This document shows, one piece after another, positions 34,614-43,593 of a stretch of DNA of 64,000 bases (positions within the stretch are counted from its first letter, which is position 1; each line of letters starts with the position of its first letter). The DNA lies in NCBI RefSeq assembly GCF_900109165.1, contig NZ_FNZF01000001.1:983376-1047375 (forward strand), in the 5' to 3' direction. The notes under the pieces were generated by a model. That model did not search any database. It saw nothing but the letters and a program-made list of their open reading frames with translations, and was not told the origin of the DNA. Source of the stretch: Bhargavaea ginsengi (GTDB lineage: Bacteria > Bacillota > Bacilli > Bacillales_A > Planococcaceae). The position numbers were made by a program, and so were the translations under genes.

Positions 34614-36229
34614 GACCTGATCGCCTCTTCGCTCCGTTCGAAGACAGTTTCTCCTCCAATGATCGTCCGGTCGACCAGGATTTCTGGAATATCGTCAACT
34701 TCAGCATTTAGAATCGAACGGTCCAAGATGGCGAGGTCCGCTAATTTACCGGGTTCGATGGATCCCGTGCTGTCCTCGCTGAAACCGGAGTACGCCGCAT
34801 TGATCGTGCAGCACCGGATGGCATCAATCAGTCCGATCCGCTCTGCCTCCCCAACTATCCGGCCGGACGGCGCCTTTCTTGTAATAGCACTGTGAATGCC
34901 CCTCATCGGGTTAAAATCCGTAACCGGACAGTCTGCTGTCAGTGTTGCCGGAACGCCGGCTTCGCGGTAGCTTGCGAGCGGATACATGCCCTGTGCACGC
35001 TCACCGTAGTTCTTCAGATATCCATCCCCGTATTCATGGAAGAATGCAGGGTTGGGTGTCGGGACGGCACCCAGTTCCTTGATCCGCTGAACCTGGTCTT
35101 TTCTTGCAAGTCCGGCGTGTTCGATGCGGTGGCGCGCATCTTCGCGCGGATGAAGCTGAAGAGCCTTGTCAATCGTGTTCAGCAACTGATCGATGGCCGC
35201 GTCACCCTGCGCATGGGCTGTGATCTGCCAGCCTTTTTCGTGGGCAGGTATGAACAATTCATCGAGCTCTGCCTGTGTCATGTAGTGAATGCCATAGTTT
35301 TCCGGATCACTCGTATAAGGTTCCGTCGTCCAGACAGTCGGCCCGCTGCTTGAGCCATCCAGGAATACCTTGACCGGACCGTATCTGAACCGGTCGTTTC
35401 CGTCTCCGGTCCGGATGTCTTTCTCCAGGTAGTGCCTGACGACTTGATCGGGGTTGTTCAATGCCCCGACCATCGCATAGACACGCTGTGCGATGACCCC
35501 CTCTTCGGCATCCTCACGCAACGCCTCGATATTATCAATGCCATATCCGGTTGCATCATGGACAGCTGTAATCCCTTTTTCCGCAAAATGGCGGGAGGCG
35601 ACCTTATGGGCGTCCCGGATCTCATCACGGGTATGGGCAGCACGCTGATACAGGTTCATGTGGGCATTCTCAATGAGGCGCCCGTCAGGCTCACCATCAG
35701 CATCCCGGCTGATGGTTCCGCCTTCCGGATCTGGCGTATCACGGGTGATCCCGCCGACATCCAGTCCCCGGCTGTTGACTGCAGAGATATGGCCGCAAGC
35801 ACGGACCACCATCACCGGATGCCGGTCTGTGACACTGTCCAGCTCTTCCCGTGTCGGAAAACGGCCTTCCTCGATGGAGTTCTCATTGAAGCCCCATGCA
35901 CGGACCCATTGTCCCTCGGGAACAGAAGCCGCCTGCTCCCTAAGCTTGTCCAGTAAGTTCGAGATTGTTCGAATACCAGAATCCTTGCAGGATACAGCAA
36001 GAACGTTCGCTCCGTACATTGTCGTGTGGATGTGAGACTCGATGATTCCGGGCATTAACGTGCGCCCCTTGAGATCGGTTATCTCCACTCCCACGTCCTG
36101 CAACTTCAGGATTTCTTCTGTTGTGCCGACGGCTGTTATTCTGCCGTCCTCTATGGCAACAGCTTGCGCAACTTCGTTTTTTTCGTTGACGGTAATGACC
36201 TCACCGTTGATAAACAGTTCCTTTGCCAT
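34610..36229 (-). CDS. Metal-dependent amidohydrolase (YtcJ/N-substituted formamide deformylase-like)
   Basis: 539 residues. Amidohydrolase superfamily metal motif GIIESHIHTTMYG near residue 65, VHDATGYGIDN, ITAHAQGDAAIDQLLNTID and the final Asp in TADCPVTDFNPMRG. The length and HAQGD form place it with YtcJ-like enzymes, which act on N-substituted amides or related compounds. GAAGGGGAAATGC precedes the ATG. It lies directly downstream of the symporter genes in the operon. Confidence 0.87.
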   Translation of the reverse strand: MAKELFINGEVITVNEKNEVAQAVAIEDGRITAVGTTEEILKLQDVGVEITDLKGRTLMPGIIESHIHTTMYGANVLAVSCKDSGIRTISNLLDKLREQAASVPEGQWVRAWGFNENSIEEGRFPTREELDSVTDRHPVMVVRACGHISAVNSRGLDVGGITRDTPDPEGGTISRDADGEPDGRLIENAHMNLYQRAAHTRDEIRDAHKVASRHFAEKGITAVHDATGYGIDNIEALREDAEEGVIAQRVYAMVGALNNPDQVVRHYLEKDIRTGDGNDRFRYGPVKVFLDGSSSGPTVWTTEPYTSDPENYGIHYMTQAELDELFIPAHEKGWQITAHAQGDAAIDQLLNTIDKALQLHPREDARHRIEHAGLARKDQVQRIKELGAVPTPNPAFFHEYGDGYLKNYGERAQGMYPLASYREAGVPATLTADCPVTDFNPMRGIHSAITRKAPSGRIVGEAERIGLIDAIRCCTINAAYSGFSEDSTGSIEPGKLADLAILDRSILNAEVDDIPEILVDRTIIGGETVFERSEEAIRS

Positions 36230-36252
36230 GATGCATTTCCCCTTCCATGTCG

Positions 36253-37761
36253 TCAGATAGATGCCGGTTTCGTTGTAGTTTCCGATACTTCTTCGTAAAG
36301 ATCATCCACCATATCCGGGAAGAACTCTTCAACCGTCTTCTTGGAGACAGGCTCAGTCAAGAGGGAGACAATGAAGAAGATCGGCAGGTTAACGAAGAGT
36401 CCCCAAATTCCGGCATGAATGCCTAATGGATGCGGGAACCAGACCGAGAAGACCAGTGTCACAACAAAGCCGGCTGCCAGACCCCAGAATGCGCCCTGCT
36501 TCGTTGCGCGCGGCCAGAAGAACATTCCGACCAGCGCCGGGAATGCCTGACCGATGAAACCATAGCCGATCAGAAGAATGTAGACGAGGCTGGCAGGCTG
36601 CATGATCGAGATTGGCGCTACGATCAGACCCATGATCGGGAAGATGAGCCAGCGTGTCATTTTACCTGCCTTCTCATCGGAAATTTTAAAGATCGGCTGG
36701 ATGATGTCCTTGCTGTAGCTAAGTGCAGTCCCGTGGATACACGGCTCGCTTGAGGACATGGCCGCCGCCAATGTTCCCGCTCCCAGAAGTCCCGCGATGA
36801 CAACAGGCATGCTGTCCATCGCCATTTGGATTGCGACGGTGTCCGCCTGAGCCAGCGACGGGTAGACGAAGATGCCGATGAATCCTACCACCAGCATCGG
36901 GATACACACGATGTAGTAGGTCGGGAGCATCGTGGCCGCGGTGCGGATCGATTTCTTTGTATTGGCACCCATCCACTGAATCCAGTGTGTCTGCCAGACT
37001 GAAACCATGGAGATCAGGATGGATGTCGTCCAAAACGCAAAGCCCATATCGCCCAAATTGCCCGGGAGTGTCAGGAATTGCGGAGCTTCATCCCGGACCC
37101 GTTCAAACACCGGACCGAATGAATAGCCGCCCGTAAACTGTTTGACCACCCAAAGCCCGAATGCCCAGGAAACAACAAACATGAGCCCGCCCTGAAACGC
37201 ATTCGTGATCCCGATTGCACGCAGGCCGCTCTTGAACAGATAAATTGAAATGACGCCCAGTGACAAAATTACGCCCAGCCACACCGGAATCTTGCCGTGG
37301 CTCATGACATTCAAGATATAAGCCGATCCTGTAGTTTGAAGAACGGCATATGCAAGAACCCCAATCGAAGTGACGAAGGAAGCGAGTGCTCCCAAGGCAG
37401 GGCTCTCATAACGGTGCGTGATCGCTGCCCCCTGCGTCACATGGTTATACTTCACGCCAAGGTCCCACACTTTTGGACCGAGATACCAGGCGGTAATCCC
37501 CATAAACGTCAGATAAACGACAACGTACAGAACAGGAACGCCTTTAGAATAGGCCCAACCAGGCGCTCCCATGAATGTGTAAGCGCTGATTCCCCCTGCG
37601 CCTACAAGCAGATACATGACGAGCGGACCAAGACTTCGGCCTGCAACTCCCCATTCTTCCACTTTGTTCATGTTGCGTCCCTTGCCTGCCCCAAAGCCCA
37701 ACCACACCGCAATGACCATGTAGGAAATCGTAATTAAAAATGGAATCCATTGTGCCATCAT
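36253..37761 (-). CDS. SSS-family sodium:solute symporter
   Basis: 502 residues with thirteen hydrophobic segments. Family landmarks are GAGGISAYTFMGAPGWAYS in helix 2, the Na+-site helix AGTLAAAMSSSEPCIHGTAL near residue 335 and YGFIGQAFPALVGMFFWPRA. It overlaps the small partner gene by four bases. It brings the substrate of this catabolic operon into the cell with sodium; the substrate is unknown. An ATG one codon later is equally possible. Confidence 0.9.
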   Translation of the reverse strand: MMAQWIPFLITISYMVIAVWLGFGAGKGRNMNKVEEWGVAGRSLGPLVMYLLVGAGGISAYTFMGAPGWAYSKGVPVLYVVVYLTFMGITAWYLGPKVWDLGVKYNHVTQGAAITHRYESPALGALASFVTSIGVLAYAVLQTTGSAYILNVMSHGKIPVWLGVILSLGVISIYLFKSGLRAIGITNAFQGGLMFVVSWAFGLWVVKQFTGGYSFGPVFERVRDEAPQFLTLPGNLGDMGFAFWTTSILISMVSVWQTHWIQWMGANTKKSIRTAATMLPTYYIVCIPMLVVGFIGIFVYPSLAQADTVAIQMAMDSMPVVIAGLLGAGTLAAAMSSSEPCIHGTALSYSKDIIQPIFKISDEKAGKMTRWLIFPIMGLIVAPISIMQPASLVYILLIGYGFIGQAFPALVGMFFWPRATKQGAFWGLAAGFVVTLVFSVWFPHPLGIHAGIWGLFVNLPIFFIVSLLTEPVSKKTVEEFFPDMVDDLYEEVSETTTKPASI

Positions 37762-37976
37762 TCATTCACCCCCATCTTATTGAGTGCCATAAGAGTTCCG
37801 GTGGTGAGGAAAATCAGGATGACCGACCAAACCATCAGAATCGGCATACCGAATAAAATCGTTTCATGATTCAGCAGCGGAATAACCGGCCAGCTCCCCA
37901 ATAGCACGATGATCAAAATCGAAAATAGACCAATCCACCCTTTGTAAGTCTTTGGTGTTCTGAATGTTGCTTTCAT
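37758..37976 (-). CDS. Small membrane partner of the symporter (DUF3311-like)
   Basis: 72 residues from ATG 37976, chosen for AGGGGGG six bases upstream; an earlier in-frame start lacks one. Two hydrophobic helices around a short loop with PLLNHETILFGMPILMVWS, a pattern shared with DUF3311 proteins that sit next to SSS symporters (B. subtilis YhjC beside YhjB). It probably stabilises or completes the carrier. First gene of the operon; a cre box and operator elements lie upstream. Confidence 0.78.
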   Translation of the reverse strand: MKATFRTPKTYKGWIGLFSILIIVLLGSWPVIPLLNHETILFGMPILMVWSVILIFLTTGTLMALNKMGVNE

Positions 37977-38019
37977 GCATTTCCCCCCTAATCGTTTTTC
38001 CCCTAGTGCCCCCACCTTT

Positions 38020-38033
38020 TGACAACGCTTTCA
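38020..38033 (-). promoter_or_regulatory. CcpA box (cre)
   Basis: On the minus strand TGAAAGCGTTGTCA, a full match to the cre consensus TGWAANCGNTNWCA, 44 bases upstream of the first gene of the 38.0-31.6 kb operon and downstream of its likely promoter. Roadblock-type carbon catabolite repression is expected. Confidence 0.75.
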
Positions 38034-38065
38034 AAAAAGCGAAACGCCTTGTACCCATATCGTAC

Positions 38066-38133
38066 AGAACGGAAGATTCTGATTCTTCTGTTCATATGTC
38101 TAACAATCCATCTGGGTTCATGGACACATTGTC
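38066..38133 (-). promoter_or_regulatory. Composite control region of the 38.0-31.6 kb operon
   Basis: Contains GACACATTGTC (38123-38133, reverse of GACAATGTGTC) and AGAACGGAAGATTCT (38066-38080), with GATTC..CTG between. The order, orientation and spacing (57 bases between the two element starts) match the region at 46717-46783 (56 bases). Likely activator sites of the PucR-type regulator next to a -10-like box on the minus strand. Confidence 0.6.
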
Positions 38134-38240
38134 TACTTTGCATGAAGCAACGAATCCAAATAAGGGAAAATATTGAGAAATGTCCAGTGATCGCGATATT
38201 TTGAGGTGTTTTTACATTCCGTCACCCCCTCCCCCGATGT

Positions 38241-38255
38241 ATTTGACGTCCTGTC
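38241..38255 (+). promoter_or_regulatory. Degenerate operator copy before the permease gene
   Basis: ATTTGACGTCCTGTC matches ATTTGACAATGTGTC at 11 of 15 positions and keeps both half-sites (TTTGAC, TGTC) at the same distance. Lower confidence than the other sites. Confidence 0.35.
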
Positions 38256-38316
38256 TATTCCTTCAGTACTCAGGCTCAACTATGATAAAGAGAAGTCAGT
38301 ATCTTCAAGCAACATT

Positions 38317-38343
38317 TGAAAGCGCTTCCTGTAAGCGCTTAAG
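38317..38343 (+). promoter_or_regulatory. Two overlapping cre-like boxes
   Basis: TGAAAGCGCTTCCT (38317-38330) and TGTAAGCGCTTAAG (38330-38343), each with the central AAGCGCTT and one or two mismatches in the 3' part of the consensus, 20 bases before the permease ATG. Confidence 0.6.
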
Positions 38344-38362
38344 TTTGAAAGGGGAATTTCAA

Positions 38363-39793
38363 ATGACCTTACAGAACCAGACAGAACCCGGCGCTGATGC
38401 GCAGTCGGGCATGAAATCAGACTTGAAAACCCGCCACATCACGATGATCTCCATCGCGGGGGTGATCGGTGCGGGACTCTTTATCGGGAGCGGGGCGGTC
38501 ATCAACTCCGTCGGCCCGGGCTCCATCCTTTCCTATGCATTTGCAGGCCTCATTGTTGTCCTCGTCATGAGGATGCTTGGTGAGATGGCCGCCGCATATC
38601 CGACGAGCGGCTCGTTCTCGACCTACGCGAATGAAGCCATCGGACCGTGGGCAGGATTCACGATCGGCTGGCTCTACTGGTTTTTCTGGGTCGTCGTCAT
38701 CGCCATCGAGGCGCTTGCCGGAGCGGCCATTATCCAGTACTGGATTCCGGACTTCCCGATCTGGCTGATGAGCCTGATTCTGACAGTCGCCCTGACTGCG
38801 ACGAACCTGTTCTCCGTCAAGGCGTTCGGTGAATTCGAATATTGGTTCTCCCTCATCAAAGTCGTCGCCATCACACTGTTCCTCGTCCTTGGCGTAGCTG
38901 TCCTGTTCGGATGGTACCCGGGCATCGAGGCTCCGGGTACAGTCAACCTCCTCGGGGAAGGCGGATTTATGCCATCCGGCTTCGGCGCGATCATGCTCGG
39001 AATTACCGTTGTCATCTTTTCATTTATGGGGACCGAAATCGTCGCCATCGCTGCCGGTGAATCAGAGAATCCCGTACGTTCCGTACGTACGGCGACCAAC
39101 AGCGTTGTCTGGCGGATCCTTATCTTCTATATCGGTTCGATCGCAGTTGTTGTAACACTCCTGCCATGGAACTCAGCGAACATCCTTGTCAGCCCGTTCG
39201 TTGCCGTACTGGACCATATCGGCATTCCGGCGGCCGCGCAAATCATGAACTTCGTTGTTCTGACCGCGGTGCTCAGCTGCCTGAACTCGGCACTCTATGC
39301 AAACTCCCGGATGCTGTTCGGGATGGCCAAAAAGGGAGATGCCCCTAAATTCTTCCTGAAGCTCAGCAAAAAAGGCGTCCCTGTACGCGCGATCCTGTTC
39401 AGCACCGTATTCTCTTATGTTGCGTGTATCCTGAACTTCATCTCGCCGGACAAGGTGTTCCTGTTCCTGATCAACTCGTCCGGTGCGGTCGCCCTTCTCG
39501 TCTACCTGATCATCAGTGTCTCGCAATTGCGCATGCGGAAACGGCTCGAGCAGGAACGAGGCCACCTGCCGGTCAAAATGTGGCTGTTCCCTTACCTGAC
39601 GTATGCGACGATCATTGCAGTTGCAGGCATCTACCTGGCAATGTTCTTTATCCCTTCGATGCAGATCCAGGTCATCCTCACTACACTGGTTGCGCTGGGT
39701 GTTGTCGGCATCTACTTCCTGTTCTACCGCAGGAAGCAGGAAGCAACAGGCCTCGGACAGGCTCCGGCTCATGTGCAGCGTTCGCCTAAATAA
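38363..39793 (+). CDS. Amino acid permease (APC superfamily, GABA/AnsP-like)
   Basis: 476 residues from ATG 38363 preceded by GAAAGGGG; a longer frame extends upstream without a ribosome site. Twelve helices. Typical start LKTRHITMISIAGVIGAGLF then IGSGAVINSVGPG, and SFMGTEIVAIAAGESENP in helix 6. It belongs to the AAT family importing GABA, asparagine, proline or similar amino acids by proton symport. It lies between the two catabolic operons with cre-like boxes and a degenerate operator upstream, so it may import an omega-amino acid used by the aminotransferase pathway. Confidence 0.9.
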   Translation: MTLQNQTEPGADAQSGMKSDLKTRHITMISIAGVIGAGLFIGSGAVINSVGPGSILSYAFAGLIVVLVMRMLGEMAAAYPTSGSFSTYANEAIGPWAGFTIGWLYWFFWVVVIAIEALAGAAIIQYWIPDFPIWLMSLILTVALTATNLFSVKAFGEFEYWFSLIKVVAITLFLVLGVAVLFGWYPGIEAPGTVNLLGEGGFMPSGFGAIMLGITVVIFSFMGTEIVAIAAGESENPVRSVRTATNSVVWRILIFYIGSIAVVVTLLPWNSANILVSPFVAVLDHIGIPAAAQIMNFVVLTAVLSCLNSALYANSRMLFGMAKKGDAPKFFLKLSKKGVPVRAILFSTVFSYVACILNFISPDKVFLFLINSSGAVALLVYLIISVSQLRMRKRLEQERGHLPVKMWLFPYLTYATIIAVAGIYLAMFFIPSMQIQVILTTLVALGVVGIYFLFYRRKQEATGLGQAPAHVQRSPK

Positions 39794-39804
39794 GGTTATA
39801 GTGG

Positions 39805-39831
39805 AACCCCCCTGCGGCGCAGGGGGTTTTT
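39805..39831 (+). terminator. Terminator of the permease gene
   Basis: AACCCCCCTGC and GCAGGGGGTTTTT with a 3-base loop. Confidence 0.9.
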
Positions 39832-39915
39832 GATTGGGAGCAACTCGACACTGATTGGTAGGAGTTCAGGAGGGATTGGCAGGAACACGGGAACCCATTG
39901 GTGGCGACTCATTAA
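39832..39915. repeat. Intergenic 21-bp repeat array F (4 units)
   Basis: Units at 39832, 39853, 39874 and 39895 with core GATTGGNAGNANC (last unit CCATTGGTGGCGAC), exactly filling the gap between the terminators of two convergent genes. Confidence 0.75.
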
Positions 39916-39944
39916 AAAAACGGCCGGAATCTGACCCGGCCGTT
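39914..39944 (-). terminator. Terminator of the 46.6-40.0 kb operon
   Basis: AACGGCCGG and CCGGCCGTT; on the minus strand followed by TTTTTTT. Confidence 0.88.
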
Positions 39945-39954
39945 CCGCTTGTAT

Positions 39955-41400
39955 TCAAATCCCGAACTTCACAGCAATGTTCTTTACCTGCACATAGTTC
40001 CGCAGTGCGATAAAGCCCTTTTCGCGGCCGATGCCGCTCTTTTTGTAGCCGCCGAACGGCATCTGGATGCCGCCGCCGGCTCCGTAGTTGTTGATGAATA
40101 CCTGGCCGGCCTTCACTCGTGAAGCAACAGTGTGGGCGACGTCGACGTCCTTTGTCCAGACACCCGCGACGAGGCCGTATTCCGTATCATTCGCCAGGCG
40201 GATGGCGTCTTCCGCATCACTGAACGTGAAGACGGAAAGGACCGGGCCGAAGATTTCTTCCTGTGCGGCCGGGCAGTCATGGTCGAGGCCGTCGATGATG
40301 GTCGGAGCAATGTAGTGCCCTCCTTCGCCGCCTTCCACTTTCACCGGATGTCCGCCGGAAATCAGCTTGCCCTGTGCCTTCGCCTCTTCGATCCGCTCCA
40401 TGATGCGGTCAAACTGACGCTTGTTCAGGATCGGGCCGATGTCCTTGTCGTCCACGCCGCGGCCGACTTGGAGTTCGCCGAAGCGCGCCTTAAGCTTGGA
40501 TAGGAATTCCTCTTTATAATCCTCTTGGACGAGCAGCCGAGACCCCGCCGAACAGGTCTGGCCGGCGTTTTGGATGATCGCCCGGACCACCCCGTCAAGC
40601 GTCTTTTCTTCATCTGCATCTGCAAAGACGATGTTCGGCGACTTGCCGCCGAGCTCGAGCGTGACCGGCACGACGTTTTCCGCGGCAGATTTCATGACCG
40701 AGATGCCGGTCGGGACAGACCCTGTGAAGGTGATTTGGTTGATGCCCGGGTGTGCGGACAGGGCCGCTCCCGCTCCGGAACCGAGACCGGTCACATGGTT
40801 GTAGATGCCCTTCGGCAGCGGGCTTTCGGCAAACCATTCGGCAAGCGCATGGGCGGTCATCGGGGTATCCTCCGCGCTTTTCACGACGATGGCGTTCCCT
40901 GTCGCGAGCGCCGCCCCGACGCTCCGCGCGATAATCTGCAGCGGGTAGTTCCACGGGATGATATGCGCAGTCACGCCCATCGGCTCGAGCACAGTCGCAT
41001 TCAGCAGGCCGTCTTCGATGGGAATCGTATCTCCCATCACCTTGTCGGCCGCACCGCCGTAGAATTCAAAGTACCTGGCGGCCGCCTCGGCGTCGGCGCG
41101 TGCCTGTGACATCGGCTTGCCGACGTCCCGGCATTCCAGTTCCGCCCATTCTTCGGCATGCTCGCGGATATGGCGTGCCAGATCGATCAGCAGGTTTCCC
41201 CGCTCATGCGGCTTCCACGCCTTCCACTCCGGACTTTCAAACGCTTCCGATGCGGCACGGACCGCCGCATCGACATGCTCCGCCGTGCCGTTGACAATCT
41301 CTGCAATTTGGGTCCCATCCGACGGGTTGACGACCGGGAGCCATTCATCCCCGTCTCCCCCTATCCAGTCTCCACCAATCAGCATTCTGATCCGTTTCAT
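39955..41400 (-). CDS. NAD(P)-dependent aldehyde dehydrogenase
   Basis: 481 residues from ATG 41400, which is nine bases from AAAGGGG; the ATG at 41409 abuts it. Standard ALDH motifs: IIPWNYPLQIIARSVGAAL, GSVPTGISVMKSA, general-base Glu in VTLELGGKSPNIVFADADEE and nucleophile Cys in NAGQTCSAGSRLLV. C-terminal FGGYKKSGIGREKG. The family includes betaine-aldehyde and gamma-aminobutyraldehyde dehydrogenases. It is the last gene of a six-gene operon; an SDR dehydrogenase upstream could supply the aldehyde or act on another step. Confidence 0.9.
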   Translation of the reverse strand: MKRIRMLIGGDWIGGDGDEWLPVVNPSDGTQIAEIVNGTAEHVDAAVRAASEAFESPEWKAWKPHERGNLLIDLARHIREHAEEWAELECRDVGKPMSQARADAEAAARYFEFYGGAADKVMGDTIPIEDGLLNATVLEPMGVTAHIIPWNYPLQIIARSVGAALATGNAIVVKSAEDTPMTAHALAEWFAESPLPKGIYNHVTGLGSGAGAALSAHPGINQITFTGSVPTGISVMKSAAENVVPVTLELGGKSPNIVFADADEEKTLDGVVRAIIQNAGQTCSAGSRLLVQEDYKEEFLSKLKARFGELQVGRGVDDKDIGPILNKRQFDRIMERIEEAKAQGKLISGGHPVKVEGGEGGHYIAPTIIDGLDHDCPAAQEEIFGPVLSVFTFSDAEDAIRLANDTEYGLVAGVWTKDVDVAHTVASRVKAGQVFINNYGAGGGIQMPFGGYKKSGIGREKGFIALRNYVQVKNIAVKFGI

Positions 41401-41446
41401 CTCACTCATCCCCTTTCCGATGAAAGCATGAACCGGCCAGTGCAAC

Positions 41447-41746
41447 CCTGCTCCAACTGGCCGGTTCTCAATCCAATTGACGACCCCTTACTCCGAGGGG
41501 CCAGTCCTAACTTTAAATGGCCGCCGCTTACTCCAAGTGGCCGGCTCTTACACCAAGTTGCTGCCGCTTACTCCAAATAACCGGCTCTTACTCCAAATGG
41601 CCGGCCCTTACTCCAAGTTGCCGCTCCTTACTCCAAATGACAGCTCCTTACTCCAATTGGCCGGCCTTTACTCCAATTAACCGGCCCTTACTCCAAGTTG
41701 CCACTCTTTACTCCAAATGACGGCTCCTTACTCCAAATAGCCGAGC
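41447..41746. repeat. Intergenic 20-bp repeat array E (15 units)
   Basis: Fifteen consecutive 20-bp units, most with CTTACTCCAARTNGCC followed by GGCT/CTCC-type ends (for example at 41527, 41567, 41587). The minus-strand core is ATTTGGAGTAAG or ATTGGAGTAAG. It fills the space between the SDR gene stop (12 bases away) and the ALDH start region. The 20-bp period is not a multiple of three, which argues against coding. Confidence 0.92.
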
Positions 41747-41757
41747 TCCAACCGCTA

Positions 41758-42504
41758 TCAGAGACCTCTTCCGCCGTCGATGCGCAGTGTCGTACCGGTC
41801 ACCATCGAGGCGTCTTCCGACAGCAGGTAGGCGACGCCGCCCGAGATGTCTTCCGGCTGGATCAGCCGGCCGAGCGGGACGCTTGAAGCGAAAATGCTTT
41901 CCCTCGTATCCGATACGTCCGCATCCTTTGCCGTGAACTTGGCCAGCATCTGTGTGTCAGCCGGTCCCGGATGGATGGTGTTGACGCGCACTCCGTCTTC
42001 CGCCAGTTCAATGGCCAGCGCGCGGGTAAAGCTTTCGGCAGCCCCCTTGGATGCGATGTACGACTGGAGGCCCGGCCGCGGGCGGACCGCGGATACCGAG
42101 GCGATCGTGATGATCGAGCCGCTTTTCGCCTGCTTCATATAGCGGGCAGCCTCACGTGACGTGATGAACAAGCTGGTCGCATTGATGTCCATCAGGCGAT
42201 GCCAGTCTGCGACCGATACATCGGTGATCGGCGTCGCGGGCTGCGCGATGCCCGCCGCATTGACGAGTCCGTCGATGCGGCCGGTTTTTTCGTGCATGTC
42301 CCGGAATACGCCGGCAATCGCTTCCTCATCGAGGATATCCGCTTCAAACGGGGTGAACCGCTCGTGCGACAATTCCTCCATCGATGCCAGCTTCAGGTCG
42401 ATTCCCCCGACCGCTGCGCCTTCTTCGATCAGCTTTTTCACGATCGCCCGGCCCATGCCGCCGCCGGCGCCTGTCACGATGACCGTTTTCCCTTCGAGCC
42501 TCAT
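41758..42504 (-). CDS. Short-chain dehydrogenase/reductase
   Basis: 248 residues. Cofactor motif VTGAGGGMGRAIVKKL at residues 10-25, an acidic residue at the end of beta-2 (GIDLKL) suggesting NAD preference, NAAG at about 83, catalytic Ser in IASVSAVRP and YIASKGA (Tyr-x3-Lys) near 146-150, and PGPADTQM. The C-terminus SMVTGTTLRIDGGRGL is classical for the family. Substrate unknown. Four bases separate it from the upstream dehydrogenase gene, so it belongs to the same operon. Confidence 0.9.
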   Translation of the reverse strand: MRLEGKTVIVTGAGGGMGRAIVKKLIEEGAAVGGIDLKLASMEELSHERFTPFEADILDEEAIAGVFRDMHEKTGRIDGLVNAAGIAQPATPITDVSVADWHRLMDINATSLFITSREAARYMKQAKSGSIITIASVSAVRPRPGLQSYIASKGAAESFTRALAIELAEDGVRVNTIHPGPADTQMLAKFTAKDADVSDTRESIFASSVPLGRLIQPEDISGGVAYLLSEDASMVTGTTLRIDGGRGL

Positions 42505-42507
42505 CCG

Positions 42508-43593
42508 TCATCCCTCCGCTTTCACGCTTGTCTTCTTTTCCATCGCCAGGAGGATGGCTTCCCCCATCTGGGCTGTCGTCGCATCTCCGCCGATGTCCTT
42601 GGTCCGGACACGGCCTTCCGCCAGCACCTCTTCAATCGCCTCCAGGATCCTTCCGCCGGCCTCTCGCTCGCCCAGATGCTCAAGCATCAGAGCTGCGGAC
42701 CAGATCTGCGCGACCGGATTGGCAATGCCCTTTCCGGCGATATCCGGCGCAGAACCGTGGACCGGTTCGAACATGGAGGGGTAGTCTTTTTCCGGATTGA
42801 TGTTTCCGGACGGCGACAGACCGAGCCCGCCGACAAGTCCCGACCCGAGATCCGACAAGATGTCCCCGAACAGGTTCGATGCGAGCACCACCTCGAACGT
42901 CTGCGGCCGCTGGACGAAATATGCCGCGAGCGCGTCCACATAATATTGCTCAAACTCCAGTCCGCCGAATTCCTCGGACATAATCCGGCGGACATGCTCG
43001 TCCCACAGCTTGTTCGCGTGGATCACGGCGTTCGACTTGGTGGCACTGGTGATTTTCTTCAGCCCTCGTTCTTCCGCATAGCGGCCTGCCGCCCGTGCGA
43101 TCCGTTCGACGCCCGCACGGGTCATGATGGTATTCTGGACGGCGATTTCGCCTTCCTGGCCCGCATAGAGCCGCCCGCCGCTGTCGGAGTATTCGCCTTC
43201 TGCATTCTCGCGGAAGATGACAAAGTCTATATCCTCGCCTTGTGCAAGCGGGGACGGGATGCCCGGCAGCGATTTGACCGGACGGAAGTTCACATACTGC
43301 CGGAACTGTTTCCGGATCGGCATGATCAGCTCCCAGATGGTCACTTCATCAGGAACACGCGCATCACCGATCGCCCCGAACAAAATGGCGTCAAACGATT
43401 TCAACGTCTCCATGCCGTCTTCCGGCATCATTCTTCCGTGCTCGAGGTAGTACTCCGAATTCCATGGGAACTCTTCACGCTCGATCCTGAAGCCGCCCTG
43501 CTGCTCCGTTGCATCAAGCACTTGGAGCGCCTGATCCATCACTTCCGGCCCGATTCCATCTCCCGCAATGACTGCAATTTGATAAGTCTTCAT
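42508..43593 (-). CDS. Isopropylmalate/isocitrate-type dehydrogenase (tartrate/D-malate dehydrogenase-like)
   Basis: 361 residues. N-terminus IAVIAGDGIGPEVMDQAL, the substrate loop FRENAEGEYSDSGGRLYAGQ, catalytic Lys region SATKSNAVIHANKLWDE and the metal/NAD site SNLFGDILSDLGSGLVGGLG, HGSAPDIAGKGIANP. The FRENAEGEYSD form is characteristic of tartrate dehydrogenase/D-malate decarboxylating enzymes rather than LeuB. It would oxidatively decarboxylate a 2-hydroxy diacid with NAD. Start overlaps the M20 gene by four bases. Confidence 0.85.
   Translation of the reverse strand: MKTYQIAVIAGDGIGPEVMDQALQVLDATEQQGGFRIEREEFPWNSEYYLEHGRMMPEDGMETLKSFDAILFGAIGDARVPDEVTIWELIMPIRKQFRQYVNFRPVKSLPGIPSPLAQGEDIDFVIFRENAEGEYSDSGGRLYAGQEGEIAVQNTIMTRAGVERIARAAGRYAEERGLKKITSATKSNAVIHANKLWDEHVRRIMSEEFGGLEFEQYYVDALAAYFVQRPQTFEVVLASNLFGDILSDLGSGLVGGLGLSPSGNINPEKDYPSMFEPVHGSAPDIAGKGIANPVAQIWSAALMLEHLGEREAGGRILEAIEEVLAEGRVRTKDIGGDATTAQMGEAILLAMEKKTSVKAEG

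Noticed and set aside
40525-41109. Long antisense frames over ALDH, kinase and dehydrogenase genes (also 42199-43641, 28116-29702, 16495-17553)
   Set aside because: High GC at third positions of the true genes makes the opposite strand stop-poor; the sense frames carry complete family motifs and ribosome sites.
41477-41720. Two plus-strand frames of about 67 codons in array E
   Set aside because: All three frames stay open only because the 20-bp unit lacks stops; the same peptide recurs in each frame every 60 bases and no ribosome site exists.
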